Below are positions 18,400 through 27,241 of a stretch of DNA of 64,000 bases, one piece after another. Below the pieces are notes generated by a model. That model was not told the DNA's origin and ran no database searches. It was given only the letters and a program-made list of their open reading frames with translations. The first letter of the stretch is position 1; each line of letters begins with the position of its first letter. The position numbers were made by a program, and so were the translations under genes. Origin of the DNA: an uncultured Lachnospiraceae bacterium (GTDB taxonomy: Bacteria; Bacillota; Clostridia; Lachnospirales; Lachnospiraceae); assembly GCA_910577645.1 (NCBI GenBank), contig CAJTOL010000002.1:240896-304895 (forward strand). Direction: 5' to 3'.

Positions 18400-18572
18400 T
18401 GTGTTCTTTTAGTATCTCCCCTCTGCTTATTGTCCCGGAGTATGTTTGAAAACTGCTCTGGTGCCGTAGTTCCATCCGAAGATATTCTGCTCATAAATTA
18501 TCTGGCGTCATTTTAGCTGCTCCACTCCCAATTCCTTCATAAAAGCTTCCTGCTTTATGCTGACACCTCCTG

Positions 18573-18773
18573 CTATTCCTTTTCCATGTTCCTAAAAAAG
18601 CTCATTGCGGACAGCCCTATAATGCAAACTATGATACCAGTCGGGATTAAGACAAAGAACTCAATTTTATGGAACATTCAAACAGGGCAGTCATTAAAAA
18701 GCAGACAACGCTTGCATACATTATGGGAATGGGGCCAAGTACAGCATACAGTACGCCTCCAGCTTCATTTCCG
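18573..18773 (-). pseudogene. Frameshifted remnant of a membrane protein
   Basis: Directly after the phosphoesterase stop, the minus strand reads VIGNEAGGVLYAVLGPIP, then MYASVVCFLMTALFE. It changes frame at an AT-rich run (CCATAAAATTG, near 18680) and continues IEFFVLIPTGIIVCIIGLSA to a stop at 18573. Both pieces are hydrophobic and look like consecutive membrane helices of one protein, with no start codon of its own. The rest of 18,400-18,570 holds only short coding-like scraps (for example EQNIFGWNYGTRAVFKHT). I cannot name the family; this is decayed sequence at the edge of the accessory block. Confidence 0.4.
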
Positions 18774-18774
18774 A

Positions 18775-19563
18775 TTACTGAATATAAAAAATCTTTTTAT
18801 CTTCCAGCCTCAGGCATGCCAGCTTCGCATCAGAGCAGATATCTTTAAAAGTATAACCGCAGTCCAGATCATAAAAAATACAATCTTTTTCTTTATCATA
18901 GAATTGATACACATTTCCATGATTAAAGGGAAGTTCATACATGGCAGTGGTAGGAGTGTGTCCCGCAATAATCATTCCATGTTCCACACCGCCATAAAGA
19001 TAGGCATCATCCCGGGCAGTCAGGTAAAAGTCCTCCAGTGAATCATAAGACTCGTCTGTCTCGACTCCTTCAAAGCTTTCAAGGCTTTCTATATATCCTC
19101 CATGGACAATAATACACGTTCTGCCTTCACTCATAATCTCATAAAAATACGGCATCTTCCGGATACAGTCCGCCCACAGGGACAGCCTCAAAAATAGGAC
19201 TCCTCTCTCCATAATCAAATGTCCCACAGTCCCATAGCTGTCAAAATAGGGAGTGATTTTTCCTGCTATCTTATATACGGACTTTATATTTTCCACACTG
19301 CCGGTATCCAGCTTTGTCTTTTGGAAAATCATTTTCATCAGTTCCACATAATATATAAACTCCTCATCATGGTTTCCTCTGACCAGAATGGCATTCTTTC
19401 CGGGATTCTCTATCCATTTAAGCATCTCATAGCTTTTGGGGCCTCTGTCAATATAGTCGCCGGCACAAATCAGCCTGTCATGATGAGAAAATCCGATTTT
19501 CTCAAACATTTTTCTCATGGCGTCATAATGTCCATGAATATCCGTCATGATATATGTACTCAT
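18775..19563 (-). CDS. Calcineurin-like metallophosphoesterase (PP2A-type Ser/Thr phosphatase or Ap4A hydrolase family)
   Basis: A 262-residue phosphoesterase with the three classical motifs: TDIHGHYDAM (metal ligands Asp 8 and His 10), ICAGDYIDRGPKS and LVRGNHDEEF, then VHGGYIE and IAGHTPTTA with further metal-binding histidines. Small proteins of this kind are phage-type protein phosphatases or diadenosine tetraphosphate hydrolases. No signal peptide is visible, so it is cytoplasmic. It lies between the Wadjet operon and decayed sequence. A terminator-like sequence at 19615-19640 separates it from jetD, which suggests it is not part of that operon. Confidence 0.88.
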   Translation of the reverse strand: MSTYIMTDIHGHYDAMRKMFEKIGFSHHDRLICAGDYIDRGPKSYEMLKWIENPGKNAILVRGNHDEEFIYYVELMKMIFQKTKLDTGSVENIKSVYKIAGKITPYFDSYGTVGHLIMERGVLFLRLSLWADCIRKMPYFYEIMSEGRTCIIVHGGYIESLESFEGVETDESYDSLEDFYLTARDDAYLYGGVEHGMIIAGHTPTTAMYELPFNHGNVYQFYDKEKDCIFYDLDCGYTFKDICSDAKLACLRLEDKKIFYIQ

Positions 19564-19614
19564 CCTTTAATCTCCTCAATCTTTTCTTCCATACTTCTGC
19601 ATTTTCAAATATCC

Positions 19615-19640
19615 AAAAAGCAGGCGAATGAATTTTTTCA
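19615..19640. repeat. Terminator-like direct repeat, left copy
   Basis: The plus strand carries AAAAAGCAGGCGAATGAATT followed by TTTTCA. The segment 19615-19637 matches 30264-30286 with one mismatch in 23 bases and the same orientation. On the minus strand it contains GAATGAA/TTCATTC as a short stem followed by GCCTGCTTTTTGG, so it could act as a terminator after jetD. The two copies bracket the Wadjet and toxin-antitoxin block. Confidence 0.6.
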
Positions 19641-19811
19641 TTCTCTCTTTTCGCTGTTGATTGCCAGCATAGTATCTGCAGAGAAAAAAGAGTACACATT
19701 GCTGAGCAAAACGATTCTTTGATCCAGGCTATAATCCTTGTATGAATGTGATCACCAAGTACGGCCATGGCATTCGCCACAGGAATCTCATTTTTACGAA
19801 ATACATCTATC

Positions 19812-21044
19812 TCACACAAAAGCACATAAACGTACTCCCCCACCCAAACTCACAATCTCCTGCTCCAGCTTCACATCCTTCTCCAGCATATACTGGACTG
19901 TCTCCCGGTACTCTGCCCTGTCGAGAAGCGCCCCAAGCCTCTTTTTGTCATTTTCCGTCAACTCCTGTAAACAGCCAGAGAACCGTTCATCCTCAAGTTC
20001 CTTCACCGACATTCGATCCAGCTCAAACGGAATCTCCGTCACCCGGCACAAATGCTCATGAATATAGAATCCCCCCGCGTCAATATCACCAAAATGCAGA
20101 TACCGGACCTCGGGATTGTCCTGGTAAACCTTTTTCAAAAAATCCCGCTGAAACCGGGTCGCATAGCCGCCCAGATAAAAGAACGAAGCACCCGCTCTTC
20201 CACATCGGAAGTAAGCGGTCCGGTTTTCCACCGTCACAAAATCAGCTGTGCACACTCTGACAGATTCCAGCTTTTCAAGCCCGTCAGCAAAAAATTCGAT
20301 CCCATCTTCCAGCGCGCCGACCTCCAGCACCTTCCCGGCGATTTGGATCGTGATGTCCCCTTTCAGGCATATTTTCTGCTTTTCTCTGGTAATATGGTAT
20401 TCCTCCAAAATCTCATCGAAAAATTCCTCTTCTCCCCACGGCCGGTTCCAATGTGCACGTAAAAGACGGCACACGCTTTCCAAAGTATGCTCCTCCAGAT
20501 ATTTGGAACTTCCATAAATCAACATGGAGGCCTCCCGCAGATACAAATCCCGCTCATTGTTCTCAATAAACACCAGCGCTTTTAAGATCTCCTCCGTCTG
20601 AAGATAATCTTTGGGCACCCCGTTCCGATCCAGTATCCGTTTAAGTTTCTCACACTCTCCGCCGGCCACCGGCGATTTACCACCGTAGGTTTCAATCATC
20701 CGTTCCACATATTGCCGTTTCACATATTTGGGTTCATACTGATAATGCTCTGCCAGATACTGCTCCACCTCACTGATTTTCTCATCCACCAGATAGATTT
20801 TCATAATTTCACTGCTGAATCCATTCATCTCATAGGTAAGAAAGCCTTTTTCCCTGCATTCTTCTGCCGCCTGGTTGACCGCCTCGATCTGTTCCAAATC
20901 CGCGTCATTTCGATTATAATTTTTATAAAGCTCCGATGGCTTTGCCTGGGTCCGCCTGGAAATCATGCCGGTTTTGTTGTCCTTTTTACTTTTCCTGTAT
21001 TTTTCTGCCAGCAAAACCAGCAGTTTTTCCTCATACTGATTCAT
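19812..21044 (-). CDS. jetD: Wadjet subunit JetD (DUF3322/DUF2220, Toprim nuclease)
   Basis: A 410-residue protein forming the nuclease part of Wadjet, which recognises and cleaves circular plasmid DNA. The N-terminal half is the DUF3322-like arm; the C-terminal DUF2220-like part has a Toprim signature, RYLHFGDIDAGGFYIHEHL, with the acidic DxD-like pair, preceded by FVTVENRTAYF containing the conserved Glu. I chose the ATG at 21042-21044 (MNQYEEKLL), seven bases after AAGGAG; a longer reading extends only into the jetC end. It overlaps jetC by 14 bases as the last gene of the jetABCD operon. Confidence 0.92.
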   Translation of the reverse strand: MNQYEEKLLVLLAEKYRKSKKDNKTGMISRRTQAKPSELYKNYNRNDADLEQIEAVNQAAEECREKGFLTYEMNGFSSEIMKIYLVDEKISEVEQYLAEHYQYEPKYVKRQYVERMIETYGGKSPVAGGECEKLKRILDRNGVPKDYLQTEEILKALVFIENNERDLYLREASMLIYGSSKYLEEHTLESVCRLLRAHWNRPWGEEEFFDEILEEYHITREKQKICLKGDITIQIAGKVLEVGALEDGIEFFADGLEKLESVRVCTADFVTVENRTAYFRCGRAGASFFYLGGYATRFQRDFLKKVYQDNPEVRYLHFGDIDAGGFYIHEHLCRVTEIPFELDRMSVKELEDERFSGCLQELTENDKKRLGALLDRAEYRETVQYMLEKDVKLEQEIVSLGGGVRLCAFV

Positions 21045-24000
21045 TTGCCTTCTCCTTATGGAACTGCACAATTCCAAGCAGCATACTGTCCGCCCGCACA
21101 CGCAGCACCGGAAGAATGACCTCACACTCATTTCCGATAGATTCCGTCTTGTCCGGCGAACAGAAAATCACCTGCAGTTTCTGTTTCTTCATGAACTCCA
21201 GCATCAGCTTTACATTTCCCGGATCCATCTTGGCAAAAGGCTCATCAATAAAAACAAGGCGCGTAGAATTGACCCTCTGATTATAGATCATCAAAAGCGC
21301 CGATGACAGAATCAGAAGATATGGAATCTGTACTTCCGCTCCGGAATTGAAGCCGGTCTGCCGGGAAAGCTTCGCCCGATCTAAAATCTGGTTGCTGATT
21401 AAAATTTCATAGGTCATATAATTCCGGTAATCTGCAAATCGGGCGATGGTTTCCTCGCTATTTTTTTCAATAATCCGGTTGATAATCTGTTTTAAATCCT
21501 TTTCCAGCTGCTCTCCCACCTCATCAGTAACTGAGGTAAACATCCCAAAGGTCATCTGTCCGTCCGCGGTACCCAACTTTTCCCGCTCATCCAAATATTC
21601 CGCAAATTCAATGATTCTGGCATATTCGGAGCTGTCCTTTACATAGTGGACATCAAACTGGTACTTGGCAGAGAAATTCAACCGGGAAAGCTCTGAATTA
21701 ATCTGTTTTAAATCTTCCCGCGCCTTTCTGCAATACTTCAGAATTGTCAGTACAAATTCATTTTTGAAAATATCCTCATACCGTCTTGTCTGCTCCTTCA
21801 GCTTCCTGCACACCTCCTGCAGATTATCCATCCAGATGCGGTCTTTTCTGGCCGCGAAGATTTCCCGGCCCTCCTCGCCGGTGGGAAGTCCCAGGTCCGC
21901 GTGCTTTGCGTTATAGGCCGCCTGCAGTCCGAAAAGTGCTTTCTTATGCTGCTCAATGCTTCGCTGGATCCGCCCTCTTGTCTCAAGCGCAAGAAGTCCG
22001 CCGGGACCATTTTTCCCATTCTCCAGATACTTCTCATAGATCTCCACCGCTTTCTGTACTACAGAATAGGCCTCAATCTCAAACTCCCCAAAGACAACCT
22101 CCTCGTTCTTAAGCTCTGCCGCCTTTCGGTCAATGTCCCTGCCGCAGACCTGGATTGTGGTTTCCAGATCGCTGCTTTCCTGGAGCTTTTTCCCCTGCTC
22201 GTTCTTTACGGCCTCCTTCTCTGACTGGAGTCTCGCCACCGTCTGGCTCAGTTCCAGATACTCCCGGTTATTCTGCTGGGCCTTCTTCAACCGTTTCAGT
22301 TGAGTTTCCGACTCTTTTGCCGCTGCTGCCGTCTCCTGATACTGCCGGTGTACATCGTACTGGTATTCTTTAAAGGCCTCCCGATCCATTTTCAACTGGT
22401 TTTTCCGTCCCTCTGCCCTTTTCTTTTCTTCCAGGTACTGCTTCTTTTCTTCATTCAGACGCTGCATCTCTTTTTCGGCCCGGATCCGGTTAAGTTCAAA
22501 GGTCTTCTGTCCCAGGTAGTAAGCCCTAATTTTCTCAAACCGCAGGAAAAAGCTGTCCATGGCCACAGACACACGCCCTTCTCTGGAAATGGCATTCTCG
22601 AAATTCCGGACCTCATTCAGTTTCACCCCATGCATGCGTCCCAATTGGAAACCAAAATATTTCTTTGCCACGAGATTTTTGATTTCCAGCATATGTACCA
22701 CCGAATCCTCCTCCGGTTTAATCTCTTTTCGCATCAGCAGCTTTGTATTGAACAGATGGGCGTACTTATACTGGGACCGGTTCAGCACATCATCCGCAAT
22801 ATCGTAATATTGTGGTTCTACCAGAATACTGTAGCGCCGTGGACCTAAAAACGCCTCGATGGCATCCCGCCAACTCTCATCAGAAATCCCTATCACATAT
22901 TCACAGGCGAACTGCGCCTTTTCCGGAATCCCCCGTTTTGCAAATTCCTTGTTGATTTCATCCCGTAGTCCCACATATTCGGGAATCTGTCCGTAAGCAT
23001 TCCTGTGCTTTTTGCACTCTTCCACAATTGCCAGTTGTGCGTTCAGCTTTCTGCCAAGCTCTCCCAGCCCCTGCTCCACGCGGACAAGGACTCCGATTTG
23101 TTTCTCATGGGCTGCATCCACAAGCTTTTTCAATTCCTCAACTGCATGGCGCTTCTCCGCCGCCGGATACCCACTGCTGCACAGAGAAGCCAGAACCTCC
23201 TTATTCCCGACTGCTTCGCCGCCCTCCTTCAAAAAATCATGAAGAATCTCACTGATTTTTGTCTGGAAATCCTCCAGTTCCCTGCATTGTAATGCCAGTT
23301 CCTTTTTCTTCCCTTCCAGAACTGCCAGACGCCGTTTCTCCTCCTCGATCATTTTGGCACTGTCCAGTTGATTCAGACTGACTCTCGCATCCATCAACCG
23401 GTCATCCAGGCTTCCCATGCGGTCATCCAGCACCGCCAGAGCCTGATCTGTCTCTTCCTTTTTCTGCCTTGCCAGCACCTGCTCCCGGGTCCGCCTCTCG
23501 ATTTCCCCGTTCAGCCCCTTGATCTTCTTATAACTGATTTTAATGTCATCCGTCAAAAGGCGATTTTTCTCACTTTCGCAGCCGTCATACTCCGCAAGGA
23601 TTCCCTCCAGCTCTCCAATCTCATCCTGAATACTGGAAAACATGTCGTTTAACCGTTCAATGTTCTCCCTTGCCTCAATCAGTTTGGAAAAGTCCACGTT
23701 CTTTTCTTCCAGAACACTTTCCCTAATGAAACGGTCAATTTTCGCATTGGGGTCATAGGACATGATTCCCCGCAGCTTTCTCAAATAGGTGGGAAGCTGG
23801 TCGATGGTCAGCTTCAGACCCGTCATCTGCATAAACCGGGGAAGCCCCTGTTCCCGGTTCAAAAGAGTCAGCCGATACCGTTTCTGCAGCTCCGAAGCCG
23901 TATAGGGCCTGGCGATCCCATTTTCCACACAGACATGCTCCACCTCCTCCAGACTTTTCCGGTCCATCACATAGCGGTAGGACTGGCAGTTGTTGGCCGC

Positions 24001-24348
24001 ATTGGTCTCAATCGCTGTCCCGAGGATAAAGGATTTCTCTTCCGTCTTGTCATAAAATTCCAGCACAATATGGCTGTATACATTGGGCACCTTACTTGCC
24101 GGACGCATATAAGTCCCCGCCGTGGCATCCAGAAGGCCCCGGGTGTAGGAGGAAAGCGTCCGGCTCCCCTTACTTTCCGAAGACTTATTGAACACCGTAT
24201 CGCCATAGGCCGCGTATTTGATGGCATCCAGCATGACCGATTTTCCATTTCCATTCTTTCCGGCAATCAAGGTAAAAAAGCCGATGGGTGCTGTTTCATT
24301 GACAAAGCCATACCAGTTAATCAATCGGAGTTTTTTCAGCAAAATCAT
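21031..24348 (-). CDS. jetC: Wadjet subunit JetC (SMC/MukB-like ATPase)
   Basis: The 1105-residue motor of the Wadjet complex, thought to extrude DNA loops and sense small circles. The N-terminal domain has Walker A GKNGNGKS (residues 30-37). Long Glu/Lys/Arg-rich coiled coils occupy roughly residues 220-420 and 580-800, with a hinge-like segment around residues 470-560. The C-terminal head carries the signature region PYLLILSSALLMIYNQR and Walker B STRLVFIDEPFAKMD. Length is typical of JetC. It starts within the jetB stop (ATGA) and shares operon structure with jetA, jetB and jetD. Confidence 0.94.
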   Translation of the reverse strand: MILLKKLRLINWYGFVNETAPIGFFTLIAGKNGNGKSVMLDAIKYAAYGDTVFNKSSESKGSRTLSSYTRGLLDATAGTYMRPASKVPNVYSHIVLEFYDKTEEKSFILGTAIETNAANNCQSYRYVMDRKSLEEVEHVCVENGIARPYTASELQKRYRLTLLNREQGLPRFMQMTGLKLTIDQLPTYLRKLRGIMSYDPNAKIDRFIRESVLEEKNVDFSKLIEARENIERLNDMFSSIQDEIGELEGILAEYDGCESEKNRLLTDDIKISYKKIKGLNGEIERRTREQVLARQKKEETDQALAVLDDRMGSLDDRLMDARVSLNQLDSAKMIEEEKRRLAVLEGKKKELALQCRELEDFQTKISEILHDFLKEGGEAVGNKEVLASLCSSGYPAAEKRHAVEELKKLVDAAHEKQIGVLVRVEQGLGELGRKLNAQLAIVEECKKHRNAYGQIPEYVGLRDEINKEFAKRGIPEKAQFACEYVIGISDESWRDAIEAFLGPRRYSILVEPQYYDIADDVLNRSQYKYAHLFNTKLLMRKEIKPEEDSVVHMLEIKNLVAKKYFGFQLGRMHGVKLNEVRNFENAISREGRVSVAMDSFFLRFEKIRAYYLGQKTFELNRIRAEKEMQRLNEEKKQYLEEKKRAEGRKNQLKMDREAFKEYQYDVHRQYQETAAAAKESETQLKRLKKAQQNNREYLELSQTVARLQSEKEAVKNEQGKKLQESSDLETTIQVCGRDIDRKAAELKNEEVVFGEFEIEAYSVVQKAVEIYEKYLENGKNGPGGLLALETRGRIQRSIEQHKKALFGLQAAYNAKHADLGLPTGEEGREIFAARKDRIWMDNLQEVCRKLKEQTRRYEDIFKNEFVLTILKYCRKAREDLKQINSELSRLNFSAKYQFDVHYVKDSSEYARIIEFAEYLDEREKLGTADGQMTFGMFTSVTDEVGEQLEKDLKQIINRIIEKNSEETIARFADYRNYMTYEILISNQILDRAKLSRQTGFNSGAEVQIPYLLILSSALLMIYNQRVNSTRLVFIDEPFAKMDPGNVKLMLEFMKKQKLQVIFCSPDKTESIGNECEVILPVLRVRADSMLLGIVQFHKEKANESV

Positions 24349-25010
24349 AATTCTTCCTCCTCAAACTCCACCAAATTTTCAGCAAGGTCCGGATCCTTCC
24401 CTGCTTCCTTTTCCGGAACCGCCTCGGCATCCTCCTTTAAATACTCCCGCACAACCGTCTGAAACTGGGGCAGATCCCAACCGAACTGTAGAGACGGATA
24501 GAGCTTGATTTTCATATCCTCCCCGTCCTCATCCTCAGCATAATTGATGAGACTGTACTTCTTAAAAAGCTTAAACGCAGCGTTCAGCTCCGCGCGCGCC
24601 GGCACCAGTCCGTAGGACTTGATCTTGTCAATCAAATCTCCCTTGGTAACAAAATTCCCCTCATTGTAACCCAGGCCTTCCAAATATACTTTCCAAAGTA
24701 CCAGCAGCAAATGGTACTGAAGCGTTGTAAAGGTGACCACATTGGCACGCTTTAATCCCACAGTCTCCGAGTCCTCTTCGCTGGCAATCAGCATCCCCAC
24801 ACCGGTCTTTTCATCCACCAGAATATCAAACCCGATCATCCGCAGATATTCGGAAATATCCTGCCGGTTTGATTCCCGGGATATAAATGAAAACAACTTT
24901 TCATCCCGATCCCGCAAAATAAAGGTAGCTTCCAGAAGCTTCCGGATGCACCGCTTAAATAAATGACTGCTTTCTTCTTTGATTGTAAGCTGCAAACTGA
25001 TATCACTCAT
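24345..25010 (-). CDS. jetB: Wadjet subunit JetB (DUF4194, MukE-like)
   Basis: A 221-residue winged-helix subunit that binds the JetA kleisin, comparable to MukE. It contains RKLLEATFILRDRDEKLFSF, then LRMIGFDILVDEKTGVGMLI and FTTLQYHLLLVLWKVYLE, the usual DUF4194 pattern, and ends in an acidic tail. The ATG lies eight bases inside the end of jetA and its stop overlaps the jetC start, so all four genes are tightly coupled. Function is known from the family and not deduced here. Confidence 0.92.
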   Translation of the reverse strand: MSDISLQLTIKEESSHLFKRCIRKLLEATFILRDRDEKLFSFISRESNRQDISEYLRMIGFDILVDEKTGVGMLIASEEDSETVGLKRANVVTFTTLQYHLLLVLWKVYLEGLGYNEGNFVTKGDLIDKIKSYGLVPARAELNAAFKLFKKYSLINYAEDEDGEDMKIKLYPSLQFGWDLPQFQTVVREYLKEDAEAVPEKEAGKDPDLAENLVEFEEEEL

Positions 25011-26418
25011 GCTGTTTCCTCTTTATCTGTATTCTGCTAATGGCGGCCACCTCTGTCTCCACCATTCCTCTTTCAAACTCCACCTCATAGGGAAATCCAG
25101 CCGTGCCGGAATAAATCATGCTGGCGGCAATCATCATCGCATCGTCTCTCGTATGTACTCCGCACTCCTCCACCGACAGCCTGCCCTTATCAAACGTCAT
25201 CTGGTCAAAATATTCTTTTACATTGTCCATGCTGTACCGGTCCGGAATTTCCGTCAGCAGTTCCTCTGTCAGCCGCCGTTTTTCCTCCTCCGAGAGGGTT
25301 CCGGCAGACAGGCCTGCATGTTCCATGTTGGGATTTGGCCGCTGACGCCGCTCTATGGATTTCCGGCCAATGTAACCGACAGACTGCAGACGGTGGGCCT
25401 GCCCAATCTCTCTCAGCGCCAGTTCCCGGTCTTCCTCATCCATATCTTTTAACAGCAAAAGCAGACGGTTCAGTTCACTTTCCAGGTTTGTCCCATTGCT
25501 CAGCACCATCAGCATGCGGGTGGAATACAGATTATAATAAGTGTTGATTTTCCGGTCAATGTAGCCGATCTCCTGGTCATATTCCAGATTAATAAAGCTG
25601 TCCAACTCGTCAAACTGCCGGTCGATCCGCTCCCTGGCCTGCGCTTCATCCGCATTTTTTATTTTCCTGTATTCCTTAATCATCTGGCCATACAGTTCTG
25701 AATTTCTCAGCTTTATCAGCATCCGGTCAATACCCGCAATGTAGGATGGGATCAGGCCGCTTTTTTTGATAAAGAAATAGTCGTTGAAAAACCGGTTCAG
25801 CAACTCATCCTTAATTAAAAACTGTCCAAAACTGTTGGCACTGTCTATTTTTATCACTGTCCGCATAATCTCGCGGATGCTGTCCTTTAAAACCAGGAGC
25901 TCATTTTTTAAGTCACATTCATTTTCAATCAGCGGCACCAAAATATTAGAATAGGGACGGATAGCACGGGCACTGTCCCTGGCAAGGGCCGCTTTCAAGA
26001 TCTCATAAATCGAAAAAATATGATTTGTGATCGCGCTGTTGACATCCGTATCAAAAATTTTGTGTACCGCATCAATCAGGCGCCGGCAGTAGGCGGACAC
26101 GGAAGCGATATTATCGCCGCTCCGCCCGATTTCCTGGGGCGTAATCCACCCGCACATCCGGAAATAGCGGAGAATGGAGGAAGCATTCTCCTGCGGCGAG
26201 CGCCCGCTGCTCACCTCCTCCCCGATATTCTCCGTCTCGATGGAATACCGGCAGTTCTGCAGATACAGAATCAGACAGCTCCTCGCATCCGTTTCATAAA
26301 GGACCGGAATTTCCTTTGATTTCTCAATCAGAAGACTGATGCACTCAAAATAGACTTCCCGGTTCCTGCAGCAGAAGGGGTTAAAAAATTTATCATTGAC
26401 GTTTTCAAAAAATGGCAT
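25003..26418 (-). CDS. jetA: Wadjet subunit JetA (kleisin-like)
   Basis: A 471-residue first subunit of the system, acting as the kleisin that bridges SMC heads. It begins MPFFENVNDKFFNPFCCRNR and is predicted almost wholly helical, with a C-terminal extension (MVETEVAAISRIQIKRK). It resembles the JetA family that is not the DUF3375 type found in type I Wadjet; I suspect type III but cannot fix the subtype by eye. A ribosome binding site (AGAGGAAA) precedes the ATG. A promoter is at 26499-26527, making this the first gene of jetABCD. Confidence 0.88.
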   Translation of the reverse strand: MPFFENVNDKFFNPFCCRNREVYFECISLLIEKSKEIPVLYETDARSCLILYLQNCRYSIETENIGEEVSSGRSPQENASSILRYFRMCGWITPQEIGRSGDNIASVSAYCRRLIDAVHKIFDTDVNSAITNHIFSIYEILKAALARDSARAIRPYSNILVPLIENECDLKNELLVLKDSIREIMRTVIKIDSANSFGQFLIKDELLNRFFNDYFFIKKSGLIPSYIAGIDRMLIKLRNSELYGQMIKEYRKIKNADEAQARERIDRQFDELDSFINLEYDQEIGYIDRKINTYYNLYSTRMLMVLSNGTNLESELNRLLLLLKDMDEEDRELALREIGQAHRLQSVGYIGRKSIERRQRPNPNMEHAGLSAGTLSEEEKRRLTEELLTEIPDRYSMDNVKEYFDQMTFDKGRLSVEECGVHTRDDAMMIAASMIYSGTAGFPYEVEFERGMVETEVAAISRIQIKRKQHE

Positions 26419-26498
26419 AATACAGTTTCCTCTTACCTGTTCGCCGGCAGCTGCTCCAAAAACAGAAACCGCCTGCTGGATCTCGCTTTTGTCAATCT

Positions 26499-26527
26499 AT
26501 TATACCCCATAATGCTCCATTCGTCAT
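26499..26527 (-). promoter_or_regulatory. Promoter of the jetABCD operon
   Basis: On the minus strand ATGACG (26522-26527), a 17-base spacer and TATAAT (26499-26504) lie about 75 bases before the jetA start. The -35 is a 4 of 6 match and the -10 is perfect. Confidence 0.6.
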
Positions 26528-26599
26528 TCTATTTCTTCATGTAATGCGGAAATCATTTGAATGATTATATAAAAATTGATATTATACCAACAGCTTCCA

Positions 26600-27019
26600 T
26601 TACATTTTTAGCCTATATATTCTGTTTCTATTGGTTCCCAACGCTTCCACATCATTCATATCAGAAAGTACAACTCTGGCTCTAGCCACACTCAATCCAA
26701 GCAATTCTGCAATATCTCTTGTTTTTGCTGTTTCGTGTTCTTGCAGATACAATCTGATTTTTTCCATATTTTTGTCAGTTTTATTCGCTTGTTTTTTATC
26801 GCTTGTTTTTATCGCTTGTTTTTATCGCTTGTTTTTTAACAAATCTTAATGTTAATGACGTTCTGTCCGGATCAAAGCTTTCTCTATTACAGGTTCTTCC
26901 CATCCCTCATCCTCCCATACGTTAAAAATATTAGGTACTCCACTTCCGGCGTGTTCGCCGATATCTATTAAATTAAACATTTTCATCAGGCTCTTATTCC
27001 TTGGATCAGATTTTCCTCC
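26600..27019 (-). pseudogene. 3' fragment of an AlbA_2-type ATP-binding transcriptional regulator, frameshifted
   Basis: The minus strand reads GGKSDPRNKSLMKMFNLIDI and GEHAGSGVPNIFNVWEDEGW, the C-terminal half of the ATP-binding domain in AlbA_2-family regulators. It then shifts frame to SFDPDRTSLTLRFVKKQ, meets a stop inside a 13-base tandem repeat, and resumes in a third frame as MEKIRLYLQEHETAKTRDIA and ELLGLSVARARVVLSD, the terminal winged helix. The 5' half is missing and the remaining part is joined to the Doc remnant at 27019. At least two frame breaks make it non-functional unless repeat slippage restores part of it. Confidence 0.72.
26786..26837 (-). repeat. 13-base tandem repeat within the regulator pseudogene
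   Basis: Four adjacent units of CAAGCGATAAAAA (minus strand; the last one altered and one with an extra A) occur. Since 13 is not a multiple of three, successive units are read in different frames as QAIK, TSDK and then NKR-stop. The number of units therefore decides whether translation continues into the winged helix. Confidence 0.8.
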
Positions 27020-27241
27020 TTATTTCCGTCTAAAAAAGAATGATTTTTTACCAATGAATACATCAAACGTGCTGCTTTTTCCTCAATTGACGGATAAACC
27101 TTCTATCCCATCAAAACTACTCAAAATATTAAATACCGCAGACTCCAACAAAGCCCTATCCCTGATCCCATTCAATCCACCTGTTTTTTGTATTAATCTG
27201 CTATGAGCCTCTATGATTTCTTCTACTGTCAGTATTATCAT
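27019..27241 (-). pseudogene. Doc/Fic-family toxin, frameshifted and truncated
   Basis: The ATG (27239-27241) overlaps the stop of the preceding antitoxin-like reading as ATGA. Translation gives MIILTVEEIIEAHSRLIQKT, GGLNGIRDRALLESAVFNIL and SSFDGIEGLSV, the start of Doc-type toxins. It stops at 27083 and the homology resumes in another frame as EEKAARLMYSLVKNHSFLDG followed by NK. The Fic motif (HxFxDGNK) is thus present but cut off right after NK, before the essential Arg. Known Doc proteins phosphorylate EF-Tu; this copy cannot be active. Confidence 0.75.

Noticed and set aside
19523..19843. Minus-strand reading of 106 codons between jetD and the phosphoesterase
   Set aside because: It overlaps both genes, contains the terminator-like repeat, and shows no family motif beyond a vague IPVANAMAVLGD string; treated as non-coding.
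19812..26418. Reading the SMC operon as chromosomal MukBEF/condensin
   Set aside because: The fourth gene has a Toprim/DUF2220 nuclease, which defines Wadjet and is absent from condensins.
26786..26837. Possible CRISPR array in the 13-base repeats
   Set aside because: Units are tandem without spacers and code for part of a known type of linker; no cas genes.
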